In this document: in pieces, positions 18,323 to 27,000 of the stretch
Numbering within the stretch: the stretch's first letter is position 1
Layout of the letters: every line of letters starts with the position of its first letter
From: Bradyrhizobium sp. CCBAU 53340
GTDB lineage: Bacteria; Pseudomonadota; Alphaproteobacteria; Rhizobiales; Xanthobacteraceae
Assembly: GCF_015291645.1 (NCBI RefSeq)
Contig: NZ_CP030055.1
Span: forward strand, 7,006,001-7,070,000
Direction: 5' to 3'
Length of the DNA stretch: 64,000 nucleotides
Notes under the pieces: model-generated
What the model was told of the DNA's origin: nothing
Database searches by the model: none
The model's input: the letters and a program-made list of their open reading frames with translations, nothing else
Position numbers and translations under genes: made by a program

Positions 18323-18598
18323 TCAAGCGGCTTTCGAGACCTCCATCAACAGCCGCTCGGCCTTGGCGTCCTCGATGCGGTTCACAAGGCGGCTGCTCTC
18401 GTGGTTGTCACGCACGGTCTTGGTCAGGGTGACGCAGGTCTGGATCAGCATCACGATGCCCATGGTGAGATAGCCCTTCATCCAGAGGTCGATCGGCAGG
18501 AAGAAGACGCCGAGGGCGACGAGGAAGGCGGAGGCTGCGAAGGACGCGTAAGTGAAGGTCACCCAGGCGCTGCTGTGGGGTTGGCCGTTCTGGTTCAT
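18323..18598 (-). CDS. YiaA/YiaB-family inner membrane protein
   Basis: 91 residues with two hydrophobic hairpin helices (WVTFTYASFAASAFLVALGVFFLP and YLTMGIVMLIQTCVTL, given in part), the pattern of the YiaA/YiaB two-TM domain, then a charged tail. It starts 40 bases after the PspA gene ends on the same strand, so it is probably part of a pspA-yiaA envelope-stress unit. The biochemical role of the family is not known. Confidence 0.85.
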   Translation of the reverse strand: MNQNGQPHSSAWVTFTYASFAASAFLVALGVFFLPIDLWMKGYLTMGIVMLIQTCVTLTKTVRDNHESSRLVNRIEDAKAERLLMEVSKAA

Positions 18599-18638
18599 GA
18601 TCGTCTCCTGTTGGTTCTGATGTTTGATGGGTTCGTGA

Positions 18639-19334
18639 TCAGGCAGTCGGTGTGCGCTTGGACTTCAACCGCGCCAGCACGTCGTCTGCGGTCGTCTTGA
18701 GCCGGGGGCCAAAGCCCTGCTCGGCGAGTTTCTCGGCCGTGGCGAGCGGACCGGTGGCGGCATCAAGCTCGACCAGCGCGTCATCGGCGGCCTGGGCCTC
18801 GATCTGCCGATCGCGCAGACGCCTCAAGGTGCTCTCGGCCTCCGGCAGCGTGGATTCGTAAGGACGCGCTGCCTCGATTCCGCTGCGGCGAAGCGAGCGC
18901 ACCGCTTCCGAGGCGCGGGCGACACGGCGGCCACGATCGAGCTCGGTGATGCGCGCCTGCGCGTTTGCGACGTGGCGCTTTAACCTGATGATCTCGGTCG
19001 CGAACAGCGCGCGGGCCGTCAGCGCCGCATCGCGGTCGGCTTCGAGTCCTGCGATGGATTCCGCAGCCTCCTTGGCGAGATCCTCGCGGCCACCGTCGAG
19101 CGCCGCGACCGCGCGGGTCTCGAGATCGGCGATGCGGGCGACTGTGGCCTCGAGCTTGCGGCCTTCCTGCTGGTCCTGCGCAATCGCCAGAGCCAGCGTC
19201 CGCTTGCTGCGTTCGACGGCTGCGGCCGCATCGCGCATCTGCTGGTCGAGGATCAGAAGGGCCGTGCGGTCCTCCAGCTCCTCGCCGGCGGCGGCGACGC
19301 TGCCGCGAAAAAGTGTGACGACGGTCTTGAACAT
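18639..19334 (-). CDS. PspA/IM30-like coiled-coil protein
   Basis: 231 residues, nearly all helical coiled coil, starting MFKTVVTLFRGSVAAAGEELEDRTALLILDQ (given in part), the typical PspA/Vipp1 N-terminal amphipathic helix and first coil. PspA-family proteins bind stressed inner membranes. The start at 19334 is preferred over an upstream in-frame ATG at 19391, because that one would place the operator palindromes inside the coding region. Divergent from a TetR gene, which probably represses it. Confidence 0.88.
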   Translation of the reverse strand: MFKTVVTLFRGSVAAAGEELEDRTALLILDQQMRDAAAAVERSKRTLALAIAQDQQEGRKLEATVARIADLETRAVAALDGGREDLAKEAAESIAGLEADRDAALTARALFATEIIRLKRHVANAQARITELDRGRRVARASEAVRSLRRSGIEAARPYESTLPEAESTLRRLRDRQIEAQAADDALVELDAATGPLATAEKLAEQGFGPRLKTTADDVLARLKSKRTPTA

Positions 19335-19350
19335 TGGCTGCTCCCTGTTA

Positions 19351-19363
19351 TGAGCATTGCTCA
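19351..19363. promoter_or_regulatory. Candidate TetR operator, site 1
   Basis: TGAGCATTGCTCA, a perfect palindrome around a central T, 17 bases upstream of the pspA start. It matches two further sites in the same gap to a consensus TGARCRnYGCTCA-like pattern. Confidence 0.7.
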
Positions 19364-19384
19364 CAGATGTTTTGTAGCATATCT

Positions 19385-19397
19385 TGAACATCGCTCA
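19385..19397. promoter_or_regulatory. Candidate TetR operator, site 2
   Basis: TGAACATCGCTCA, an imperfect copy of the same palindrome, flanked by a symmetric T and A. Its centre is 34 bases from site 1 and 22 from site 3. Confidence 0.65.
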
Positions 19398-19406
19398 AGA
19401 GAAATT

Positions 19407-19419
19407 TGAGCAACGCTCA
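19407..19419. promoter_or_regulatory. Candidate TetR operator, site 3
   Basis: TGAGCAACGCTCA, arms TGAGC/GCTCA, 17 bases upstream of the TetR start codon. A regulator bound here could repress its own gene as well as pspA. Confidence 0.7.
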
Positions 19420-19435
19420 TGAATTTGGTTAACAA

Positions 19436-20044
19436 ATGACTAAAGCCTTGGAACGTCGAGAGAAACTTCGAGCTGACCTGATCCGGTCAGCCGAGCGGAT
19501 GATCGCCGAACGGGGACTGGCGGGGCTGAAGACGCGCGATCTCGCCCGCGAGATCGGCTGCGCCAATGGCGCCGTCTACAATCTCGTCGCTGACGTGGAC
19601 GAGCTGATCCTTCGTGTCGGCTCGCGCACGCTGCTCCGGCTTGATGCGGCGCTGAGCGCGGCGGAAAGCGCCGGCCCTTCCTCGCCACAGGAGACGCTGG
19701 TCCGCATCGCGATCGCCTATTGCGATTTCGCCGCGGAGAATCTCCAGCTCTGGCGTGCGCTGTTCGAACATCGCATGGAAGCCGACAAGATCGTCCCCGA
19801 CTGGTCGATCGACGATCAGATGCAATTGTTCAGGCACATCTACGTGCCGCTCGCCGCGCTGTTCCCCAAGCGCAGTCCTGAGGAGCTCGGCATCACCGCC
19901 CGCAGCCTGTTCTCGGCGGTGCACGGCATGGTGGCGCTCGGCCTGGAGCAGAAGCTGGTCGCCGTACCGCTGCCGGCGCTGCGCAAGGAAATCGCCGGCC
20001 TCGTGCGCGCGATGATCGACGGATTGATCGCGCGGGCGGCGTAG
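19436..20044 (+). CDS. TetR/AcrR-family transcriptional regulator
   Basis: 202 residues. The N-terminal helix-turn-helix (ADLIRSAERMIAERGLAGLKTRDLAREIGCANGAVYNLVADVDEL, given in part) is typical, with a C-terminal ligand domain of the TetR_C_33/WHG-like look (LWRALFEHRM). It faces pspA-yiaA across a 101-base gap that holds three like palindromes. It probably represses that unit and itself; the inducer is unknown. Confidence 0.9.
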   Translation: MTKALERREKLRADLIRSAERMIAERGLAGLKTRDLAREIGCANGAVYNLVADVDELILRVGSRTLLRLDAALSAAESAGPSSPQETLVRIAIAYCDFAAENLQLWRALFEHRMEADKIVPDWSIDDQMQLFRHIYVPLAALFPKRSPEELGITARSLFSAVHGMVALGLEQKLVAVPLPALRKEIAGLVRAMIDGLIARAA

Positions 20045-20164
20045 CGCCGCGAGGGCGTCAGCGAGCCGAGGGCAATGGCTGACTAAAATTTCGCCTGTCA
20101 CATCGCGACCGGCGCGCTTAGCCTTCGTGTTTCCTTGTCTCCTCCCTCTCCTTTCGGAGTTCCC

Positions 20165-21619
20165 ATGTCCCTCCTCATCCGCGGTGGCACCGTCGTCAAT
20201 CACGATTATTCGCGTCGTGCCGACGTGCTGATCGAGGGCGACAGCATCGCCGCTGTCGGCGCATCGATCCCGGCGCCGACAGGTTGCGAGATCATCGACG
20301 CCGGCGGCGCCTATGTCATCCCGGGTGGCATCGACCCGCACACCCATCTCGAAATGCCGTTCATGGGCACCGTCACTGCCGACGATTTCGAATCCGGCAC
20401 GAAAGCGGCGCTCGTCGGCGGCACCACAATGGTGGTGGATTTTTGCCTGCCCGATCCCGGCCAGTCGATGCTCGCGGCCTATCAGGAGTGGCGGCGCAAA
20501 TCCGAGAAGGCGGCTTCCGACTACGGCTTCCACATGGCGGTGACGTCGTGGTCGAAGCAGATCTATGACGAGATGGAGACCGTGGTCAAAACCTACGGCA
20601 TCAACACCTTCAAGCACTTCATGGCCTACAAGGGCGCGCTGATGGTGAACGACGACGAGCTCTACAACTCGTTCGCACGCTGCGCCCATCTCGGCGCGAT
20701 GCCGGTCGTGCATGCGGAAAACGGCGACGTCGTCGCGCTGATGCAGGAAGCACTGATCGCACGCGGCGTCACCGGCCCCGAAGGCCACGCCTATTCACGG
20801 CCGCCGGAAGTCGAGGGCGAGGCCGCCAACCGTGCCATCATGATCGCAGATATGACGGGCACGCCCGTCTATATCGTGCACACCAGCTGCCGCGAGGCGC
20901 ATGAAGCGATCGCGCGGGCACGCGCCGCGGGCAAACGCGTCTTTGGCGAACCGCTGATCCAGCATCTGCTGCTCGATGAGGGTGAATATCAGAGCAAGGA
21001 CTGGGATCATTCGGCGCAACGCGTGATGTCGCCACCGTTCCGCGACAAGTCGCATCAGGACAGTCTGTGGGCCGGCCTGCAATCAGGCTCACTGCAAGTG
21101 GTCGCAACAGACCACTGCGCCTTCACGACCGAGCAGAAGCGGTTCGGCCTCGGCGATTTCAGGAAGATCCCGAACGGCACCGGCGGCCTCGAAGATCGCC
21201 TGGCGCTGCTGTGGACCGCCGGCGTCGCCACGGGGCGGCTGACCAAGGAAGAGTTCGTTGCGGTCACCTCGGCGAACATCGCCCGCATCCTCAACATCTA
21301 TCCCCGCAAGGGCGCGGTCGCTGTCGGCTCGGATGCGGATGTCGTGGTGTGGGATCCGAAGGCGACAAAGACCATCAGCGCGAAGCGGCAGATGAGCCGG
21401 ATCGACTACAATGTGTTCGAAGGCTTTGCCTGCACCGGCGGTCCGGCCGTGACGCTCTCGCGCGGTCGTATCGTGTGGAAGGATGGCGATCTGCGCGCTG
21501 AGGCGGGCGACGGCCACTATGTCGAGCGTCCGGCCTTCTCGCCGGTCCATGTCGCCAACTCGACCTGGAAGGAGCTGACCACCCCGCGCGCCGTTGCACG
21601 CGGAGCGGTCACGCCGTAG
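20165..21619 (+). CDS. hydA: Dihydropyrimidinase (hydantoinase)
   Basis: Cyclic amidohydrolase of the hydantoinase/dihydropyrimidinase group, 484 residues. Metal site: GGIDPHTHLEMPF (HxH), the carboxylated lysine in KHFMAYKGAL, histidines in VVHAENGD and IVHTSCREAHEA, and the aspartate in ATDHCAF. It hydrolyses 5,6-dihydropyrimidines or 5-substituted hydantoins. ATG chosen for its CGGAG site; an upstream ATG adds an unrelated leader. No dihydropyrimidine dehydrogenase or beta-ureidopropionase gene is adjacent here. Confidence 0.93.
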   Translation: MSLLIRGGTVVNHDYSRRADVLIEGDSIAAVGASIPAPTGCEIIDAGGAYVIPGGIDPHTHLEMPFMGTVTADDFESGTKAALVGGTTMVVDFCLPDPGQSMLAAYQEWRRKSEKAASDYGFHMAVTSWSKQIYDEMETVVKTYGINTFKHFMAYKGALMVNDDELYNSFARCAHLGAMPVVHAENGDVVALMQEALIARGVTGPEGHAYSRPPEVEGEAANRAIMIADMTGTPVYIVHTSCREAHEAIARARAAGKRVFGEPLIQHLLLDEGEYQSKDWDHSAQRVMSPPFRDKSHQDSLWAGLQSGSLQVVATDHCAFTTEQKRFGLGDFRKIPNGTGGLEDRLALLWTAGVATGRLTKEEFVAVTSANIARILNIYPRKGAVAVGSDADVVVWDPKATKTISAKRQMSRIDYNVFEGFACTGGPAVTLSRGRIVWKDGDLRAEAGDGHYVERPAFSPVHVANSTWKELTTPRAVARGAVTP

Positions 21620-21623
21620 CGAC

Positions 21624-22301
21624 TCAAGCCGCCTTGTCGGCCCGCAACCGGTCGAGCACTGGCAGCAACTCGGACGGATCGGGGCGGTGTGTGTAGTCCG
21701 GGTTCACTTCCGCATAGGCAATGATCCCGTCACGGCCGACGACGTAGCGCGCGGGCATCGGCAGCACCCACTCGGGATTGTCGTTGAACGTCGGCAAGTC
21801 GTTCTTGAAGGACTTGTAGAGCGAGACGAGATCGGCGGGTAGTGCGAAGCGGATGCCGAAGGCATCGGCGATTTCGCTCCTGGCGTCACTCAGGATCGGG
21901 AACGACAGCTTGTTGTCGCGCTCGGATTTGCGGCTGTTCGGCGCAGTCTGTGGCGAGATCGCAACGAGGCTGGCACCGCGCGCAGAGATTTCAGGCAAGG
22001 CCTCCTGGAGCGCCTGGAGCTCGAGGTTACAGTACGGGCACCAGACGCCGCGATAGAACGACACGACCAGCGGCCCCTTCGCCAGCAGGTCGCGCGAGGC
22101 GACCGGCTTGCTGTCGGGATCCTTCAGGATGAATTCCGGCGCGACGTCGCCGGCCTTTTTGGCGCGCTGCGCCTGGCCGCTTGCGGTCAGCTCCGCGGTC
22201 GCGCGGTGCATCGTGTCCAATGCCTCCTTGGTCGGCTTGAGCGGGAAGCGGCCGCCTTCGAAATCGGCTTTGAAAGCATCGAGTTTGTCTTGCAGGGCCA
22301 T
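21624..22301 (-). CDS. Peroxiredoxin-like (AhpC/TSA) family protein
   Basis: 225 residues with a thioredoxin-fold core. The peroxidatic-site region is YRGVWCPYCNLELQAL, a CxxC arrangement as in the peroxiredoxin-like family rather than the T-x-x-C of typical AhpC. A ~55-residue helical N-terminal extension precedes the domain. It ends 4 bases after the convergent hydantoinase gene and is divergent from a LysR regulator, which is its likely controller. Confidence 0.88.
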   Translation of the reverse strand: MALQDKLDAFKADFEGGRFPLKPTKEALDTMHRATAELTASGQAQRAKKAGDVAPEFILKDPDSKPVASRDLLAKGPLVVSFYRGVWCPYCNLELQALQEALPEISARGASLVAISPQTAPNSRKSERDNKLSFPILSDARSEIADAFGIRFALPADLVSLYKSFKNDLPTFNDNPEWVLPMPARYVVGRDGIIAYAEVNPDYTHRPDPSELLPVLDRLRADKAA

Positions 22302-22400
22302 GGGAAAACTCCATCGGTTGGACGTTGGCCCGCTCTATCTGGATCATTTGGAAATAAAGGGGTATACGGTTCCAGCGGACAACATTTATTTGGATCTCAA

Positions 22401-23282
22401 ATGAGTGACCGGCTTCAGGAATTGGCCGTGTTCGTGCGCGCGGCGGAGAGCGGCAGCTTTTCAAAGGCCGCGCGCGAGCTTGGCCTGTCGCAGCCTTCGG
22501 TGTCGCGCATCATCGGTGAATTGGAGAGCCGGCTCGGCGTCAAGCTGCTGCTGCGCACCACGCGCCGCATCACCGTGACTGATGCCGGCGCATTGTTTCT
22601 CACTCGCGCGCGTGAAGTCTTGGCCGACATCGAGGATGCCGAGGACGCCGCGCGCGGCGTCGACTCCTTGCGCGGGACGCTGCGCATCACGATGCCCATC
22701 ATGTACGGCACAAGGCACATCATCCCGCGCTTGCCGAAATTCCTTAAGCTACATCCTCTGCTGCGCATCGAGTTGTCTGTCGCAGACGAGCGGCAAAACC
22801 TCGTTGTCGAAGGCACCGACGTCGCCATTCGCCTCGGCCCGCTCGACGACTCCGGCTTTGGCGCACGGAAGCTCGCGTCTCTGCCGCGCTTTCTCGCCGC
22901 GGCGCCGTCCTACCTTGCCGAACGCGGCACCCCAAAAACACCAGCCGACCTCGCTTCGCATGACTGCATCTTCGGTCCCGGCCTGTTCGGCCGCACCACG
23001 TGGTCGTTCACCCGCAACGGCGCAGAGACTTCGGTCGATGTCCGCGGCCGCGTCACCACCGATTCCGGCCCCGGCGTGTTCGCAAGTGTGCTGGCCGGGC
23101 TCGGCATTGCGATGACCTCGCCGGTGATGGCCGGCCCCGAGATCGCGACGGGCGCGCTGGTGCCCGTGCTGAAGAACTACATGCTCGCGCCGGTTGACGT
23201 ATACGCCGTCTTTCCCGCGGGTCCGCGCCCCTCGACCAAGGTGCGTGCTCTGGCCGACTTCCTGGCTGGAGAGTTGAGATAG
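22401..23282 (+). CDS. LysR-family transcriptional regulator
   Basis: 293 residues. N-terminal winged helix-turn-helix LQELAVFVRAAESGSFSKAARELGLSQPSVSRIIGELE (given in part), then a periplasmic-binding-like effector domain ending LADFLAGELR. CrgA/DsdC-like look. The true ATG is at 22401; the frame is open further upstream. It shares a 99-base divergent promoter with the peroxiredoxin-like gene, so an oxidative or xenobiotic signal is plausible but not shown. Confidence 0.9.
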   Translation: MSDRLQELAVFVRAAESGSFSKAARELGLSQPSVSRIIGELESRLGVKLLLRTTRRITVTDAGALFLTRAREVLADIEDAEDAARGVDSLRGTLRITMPIMYGTRHIIPRLPKFLKLHPLLRIELSVADERQNLVVEGTDVAIRLGPLDDSGFGARKLASLPRFLAAAPSYLAERGTPKTPADLASHDCIFGPGLFGRTTWSFTRNGAETSVDVRGRVTTDSGPGVFASVLAGLGIAMTSPVMAGPEIATGALVPVLKNYMLAPVDVYAVFPAGPRPSTKVRALADFLAGELR

Positions 23283-23294
23283 GCCGCACTTGGC

Positions 23295-24593
23295 TCAGCC
23301 CAACGGAAAGGCATGGACGAGCCGCGCTGCGCTCGCACCCAGCATGGCCGCATCGAGCTTGCCCTGCCGCGATCCATCGAGGGCACATCCAAATATCCGG
23401 TAGAATTGCGCGCCGTCATAGGCGACCAGCAACAGATCGACGCCGGCATTGATGGCCTCGACCACGGCCTTGCAGACGTCATGCTGATAGATTGCCCCCA
23501 TCACGAGATCGTCGGTCATCACCACGCCCTGGTACTTCCAGGTGTCGCGGATGATGCCTTGGACGACGCGCTTGGAATGCGAGGCAGCCCGGTCCGGATC
23601 CACCGCCGTAAGCGTCACATGTCCGACCATCAGCGCACTGTGCGACTGCGACAGCACTTCGCGGAATGGCAGCCAGTCGGTCGCTTCCAGCTCCTTGACC
23701 GGCGTATTGAGGTCGGCGCTGAAATGATGGGTATCGGTGCGCACGCGGCCGATACCCGGGAAATGCTTGAGCGTGGCGCCGACGCCGGATTCTTCCAATC
23801 CCCGCACGTAAGCAGTGGCGATCGTGCTGACGACAGCCGGATCGGTGGCAATCGCCCGCTGGCCGATCAGCGTGTGGAAGTCGAGGCGGTTGCGCCGCTG
23901 CGGCGGTTTGAGATCGAGCACCGGTGCGAGATTGAGATTGACGCCAAGACCGGCGAGCTCGCCGCCGTGGATCCGGCCGAACTCTTCTGCTTTGGCCTGC
24001 TGGTCATCGGGCGCAAGTCCGGCGAGCGTCGCCAGCGCCGGCACCTTTGTCAGCGGCGGCGCGAGATGTCCGACGATGCCGCCCTCCTGGTCCGCCGCGA
24101 CGATCAATGGCGGCAGGCCTGCTGCACGCCTGGCGTCCTGCAAGGCCGCGATCTCGGCTCGCAGCGCATCGACCGTCCGGCCGCGGATGTTGTGCCGGGT
24201 GACGTAGATGCCGCCGATCAGGCCCTGCTCGGTCAGGCGCGCGACCGCGGGAAATGACGAATAGCCGACCATGAAGTGTGGGCCGAGCTGACGCGCCTCG
24301 GTCACGCTGGCGCTGAGGACATCGTGCTTGCGCAGCTCGAAACTGAGATGTGCCACCGCCATCAGCATCGGCGGCAGGCACCAGAGCACAACGAGCAGCC
24401 TGCCGGAGAGGCTGTGCCAGCACCCGCGGCGAAGCAGCAGAGTGGCAATCGCGACGCTTGCGATGACAAGCGCGACGTTTCCAACGCCGCGCAGCGGGAC
24501 CAGATAAGGATCGTTCTTGTTCGCGGCCGCGAATGCAACGAGAGGCGCGGCAGACCAGAGCAGGATGAGACCGATACGACGGAGGAATTGCAT
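23295..24593 (-). CDS. Membrane-anchored GH3 beta-N-acetylhexosaminidase-like protein
   Basis: 432 residues. Two N-terminal hydrophobic helices (IGLILLWSAAPLVAFAA; VALVIASVAIATLLL, each with flanks omitted) and a third near residue 85 precede a NagZ-type glycoside hydrolase 3 domain: ADQEGGIVGHL, GATLKHFPGIGR, HHFSADLN and the nucleophile-type motif VMTDDLVMGAI. Normal NagZ is cytosolic and about 340 residues, so the membrane part is an unusual addition, probably placing the enzyme at the periplasmic face for peptidoglycan work. Confidence 0.85.
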   Translation of the reverse strand: MQFLRRIGLILLWSAAPLVAFAAANKNDPYLVPLRGVGNVALVIASVAIATLLLRRGCWHSLSGRLLVVLWCLPPMLMAVAHLSFELRKHDVLSASVTEARQLGPHFMVGYSSFPAVARLTEQGLIGGIYVTRHNIRGRTVDALRAEIAALQDARRAAGLPPLIVAADQEGGIVGHLAPPLTKVPALATLAGLAPDDQQAKAEEFGRIHGGELAGLGVNLNLAPVLDLKPPQRRNRLDFHTLIGQRAIATDPAVVSTIATAYVRGLEESGVGATLKHFPGIGRVRTDTHHFSADLNTPVKELEATDWLPFREVLSQSHSALMVGHVTLTAVDPDRAASHSKRVVQGIIRDTWKYQGVVMTDDLVMGAIYQHDVCKAVVEAINAGVDLLLVAYDGAQFYRIFGCALDGSRQGKLDAAMLGASAARLVHAFPLG

Positions 24594-24782
24594 GATGCAT
24601 CGCGTCCGAGCAGTGGTGGATGCTTCGCACCTATCAAAGCAATTCACGTGGCGCGAGAGACAAAAGCGCGCCTGCACGAAATCTGCAAAAGACTCCTGAA
24701 ACCGTGCAGACCTCGATCCCGACTTCTGCACGAGGGCCATGCAGATTTCGAGCTGCCACCCATCACGAAAGGTCATTTGGAC

Positions 24783-26282
24783 ATGACGAGTCTGGCTTCG
24801 ACGATCGCGGATGACATCCGGCCAACAGGGCATTCATCGATTCCAGCCAAAGTCGGCCTCGCACTGGCGCTGGCCGCGCTCGCGGACTGGCTATTCTATG
24901 GAGAGCGAATTGGGCTGTCGCTTTCGCTTTTCGCGATCGCGACCGCCTGCGTATCGGCGCTGTTCAATCACGCGGTAATGGATTTGCGTCGCGCTTTGAC
25001 CAGCGCGGCCATTCTCGTCGCAGGCCTCGTGCCTGCCGTCGAGGAGCTCAATCCGCTGTCGTTCCTGATCCTTGTCGCCGCACAGCTGCTGGCCCTGCTG
25101 CTCGCGACCAATCCTGAGACGATCGAATTCGCTGACCGCGCCCGGGCGCTGCGCAATTTCGTCCTGACCGGCCCGCTCAGGTTCTTCCCCGATGTCCTCC
25201 AGATCTTCAACATGTCGGCCTTCACCCGCGGCATCGCACTCTGGCTTCTGCCGGCGGTGCTTGGTACCGTCTTTGTCGCGCTGTTCGCGGCGGCCAATCC
25301 GGTGATCGAACAATGGGTGTCTCTGCTCAATCCAAAAATCATCCTCGACTATATCAGCGTCCCGCGCGTGCTGTTCTGGACCATGATGCTGGCGCTGGTC
25401 TGGCCGTTCATCCATGTGCGCTGGCGGCGCAGGAAGGTGGTCACCACGACCGATGTCGATGTCGCGGTGCCGCCGCTGCTCCCGCCCCTTGTCCCGGCCG
25501 AATTCCTCGGACCATCGACAATCCTGCGCTCGCTGATCCTGTTCAACCTGCTGTTCGCGGCGCAGTCCATTCTCGACGGACTCTATCTTTGGGGCCATGT
25601 CGCGTTGCCCGCCAACATGACCTACGCGGCCTACGCCCATCGCGGCGCCTATCCGCTGATCGCAACCGCGCTGCTGGCCGCTGCCTTCGTGCTGGTTGCG
25701 ATGCGACCGGGCGGGGCCGCCGAGAAGTCCCGCGTGATCCGCCCGCTGGTCTATCTCTGGGTCGGGCAGAACCTGCTGCTGGTCGCCTCTTCGATTCTCC
25801 GGCTCGACCTCTATGTCGACATCTATATGCTGACCTATTGGCGCGTCGCGGCCTTCATCTGGATGGGGCTGGTGGCGCTGGGACTGCTCCTGATCACGGC
25901 GCGCATCGTGCTCAACCGGTCCAACCGCTGGCTTATCGGCGCCAATCTGATCGCGTTAACGATCGTGCTGTATGGCTGCTCGCTGGTGAACTTCGACGCA
26001 CTTATCGCCGACTATAATGTCGCCCACAGTCGGGAAATCTCGGGCAGAGGCATGCCGATCGATACCCGCTATCTTGCGCAGCTCGGACCACAGGCCCTGC
26101 CCGCGATCGAGAGGATGATGCAGATTCGCGCCGACGGCACTCTTGTTGGATGCCACGATCGCCTTGTAGATACTCAGCGCATGGACATGGCCTGGCGGGC
26201 CTGGGGCTTGCGGAGCTGGCGGCTGCAACGCCGGCTGGAGGCCGAGGCCAGAGGCGAGTCCGGCGGTCAACCGGCCGGGTGA
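24783..26282 (+). CDS. DUF4173-like multi-pass membrane protein
   Basis: 499 residues with about ten hydrophobic helices and a short soluble C-terminal region. It has the general pattern of DUF4153/DUF4173 proteins (paired helices, RVLFWTMMLALVWPFIH, YAHRGAYPLIATALLAAAFVL given in part). It stops 13 bases before the response-regulator gene, so it is co-transcribed with the two-component system and may be its target or accessory sensor. Function unknown. Confidence 0.8.
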   Translation: MTSLASTIADDIRPTGHSSIPAKVGLALALAALADWLFYGERIGLSLSLFAIATACVSALFNHAVMDLRRALTSAAILVAGLVPAVEELNPLSFLILVAAQLLALLLATNPETIEFADRARALRNFVLTGPLRFFPDVLQIFNMSAFTRGIALWLLPAVLGTVFVALFAAANPVIEQWVSLLNPKIILDYISVPRVLFWTMMLALVWPFIHVRWRRRKVVTTTDVDVAVPPLLPPLVPAEFLGPSTILRSLILFNLLFAAQSILDGLYLWGHVALPANMTYAAYAHRGAYPLIATALLAAAFVLVAMRPGGAAEKSRVIRPLVYLWVGQNLLLVASSILRLDLYVDIYMLTYWRVAAFIWMGLVALGLLLITARIVLNRSNRWLIGANLIALTIVLYGCSLVNFDALIADYNVAHSREISGRGMPIDTRYLAQLGPQALPAIERMMQIRADGTLVGCHDRLVDTQRMDMAWRAWGLRSWRLQRRLEAEARGESGGQPAG

Positions 26283-26295
26283 GCGGAGAGTTTCC

Positions 26296-27000
26296 TTGGC
26301 GCATCGCATTCTCATCGTCGACGACGAAGGCCACATCCGCGAGGTCATCCGCGTCGCCCTGAAGAAGGCCGGCATGGACGTGATCGAGGCCCGCGACGGC
26401 AAGGAGGCGCTGCTCCGCTATGCCGCCGACAGGCCCGACCTGATCGTGCTCGATATCGGCATGCCCGAGTTCGACGGCCTCGACGTCTGCCGCGAGATCC
26501 GCAAGGTCTCCGACGTGCCGATCCTGTTCCTGTCGGCCCGCGACGAGGAGATCGACCGCATCCTCGGCCTCGAGATCGGCGGCGACGACTATGTGACGAA
26601 GCCGTTCAGCCCACGCGAGCTGGTGGCGCGGGTCAATGTCATTCTGCGCCGCCTCACCCCCCGCAATGGCGAGGCCAAGGCCAGCCTCGCGGCGCTGTCG
26701 CAAGGCGGGCTCTTGATCGACCCCGAGCAGCATGTCGCGACCTTCGCCGGCACGCCGCTGAAGCTGACTGCGATCGAGTTCGGCATCTTGCGGGCGTTCC
26801 TGACCCGGCCGACCTCGGTGTTCAACCGCGAGCAGCTGATGCGGGCGGCCTATCAGCTCAACATCCAGGTCTCCGACCGCACCATCGACAGCCACATCCG
26901 CAACATCCGCGCCAAGCTCGCCGCGCTGGCTTGCGACAACGTGATCGAGACCATCCACGGCGTCGGCTTCAAGCTCGGCCGCTGCGAGAAAGAGGCATGA
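26296..27000 (+). CDS. OmpR-family response regulator, CreB-like
   Basis: 234 residues. Receiver domain with acidic pocket ILIVDDE, phospho-acceptor in LIVLDIGMPEFDG and switch lysine in YVTKPFSP; C-terminal winged helix (LTAIEFGILRAFL, DRTIDSHIRNIRAKL). The start is TTG, after a GGAGAG site; no ATG fits. Overlaps the kinase gene by four bases. Confidence 0.92.
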   Translation: MAHRILIVDDEGHIREVIRVALKKAGMDVIEARDGKEALLRYAADRPDLIVLDIGMPEFDGLDVCREIRKVSDVPILFLSARDEEIDRILGLEIGGDDYVTKPFSPRELVARVNVILRRLTPRNGEAKASLAALSQGGLLIDPEQHVATFAGTPLKLTAIEFGILRAFLTRPTSVFNREQLMRAAYQLNIQVSDRTIDSHIRNIRAKLAALACDNVIETIHGVGFKLGRCEKEA

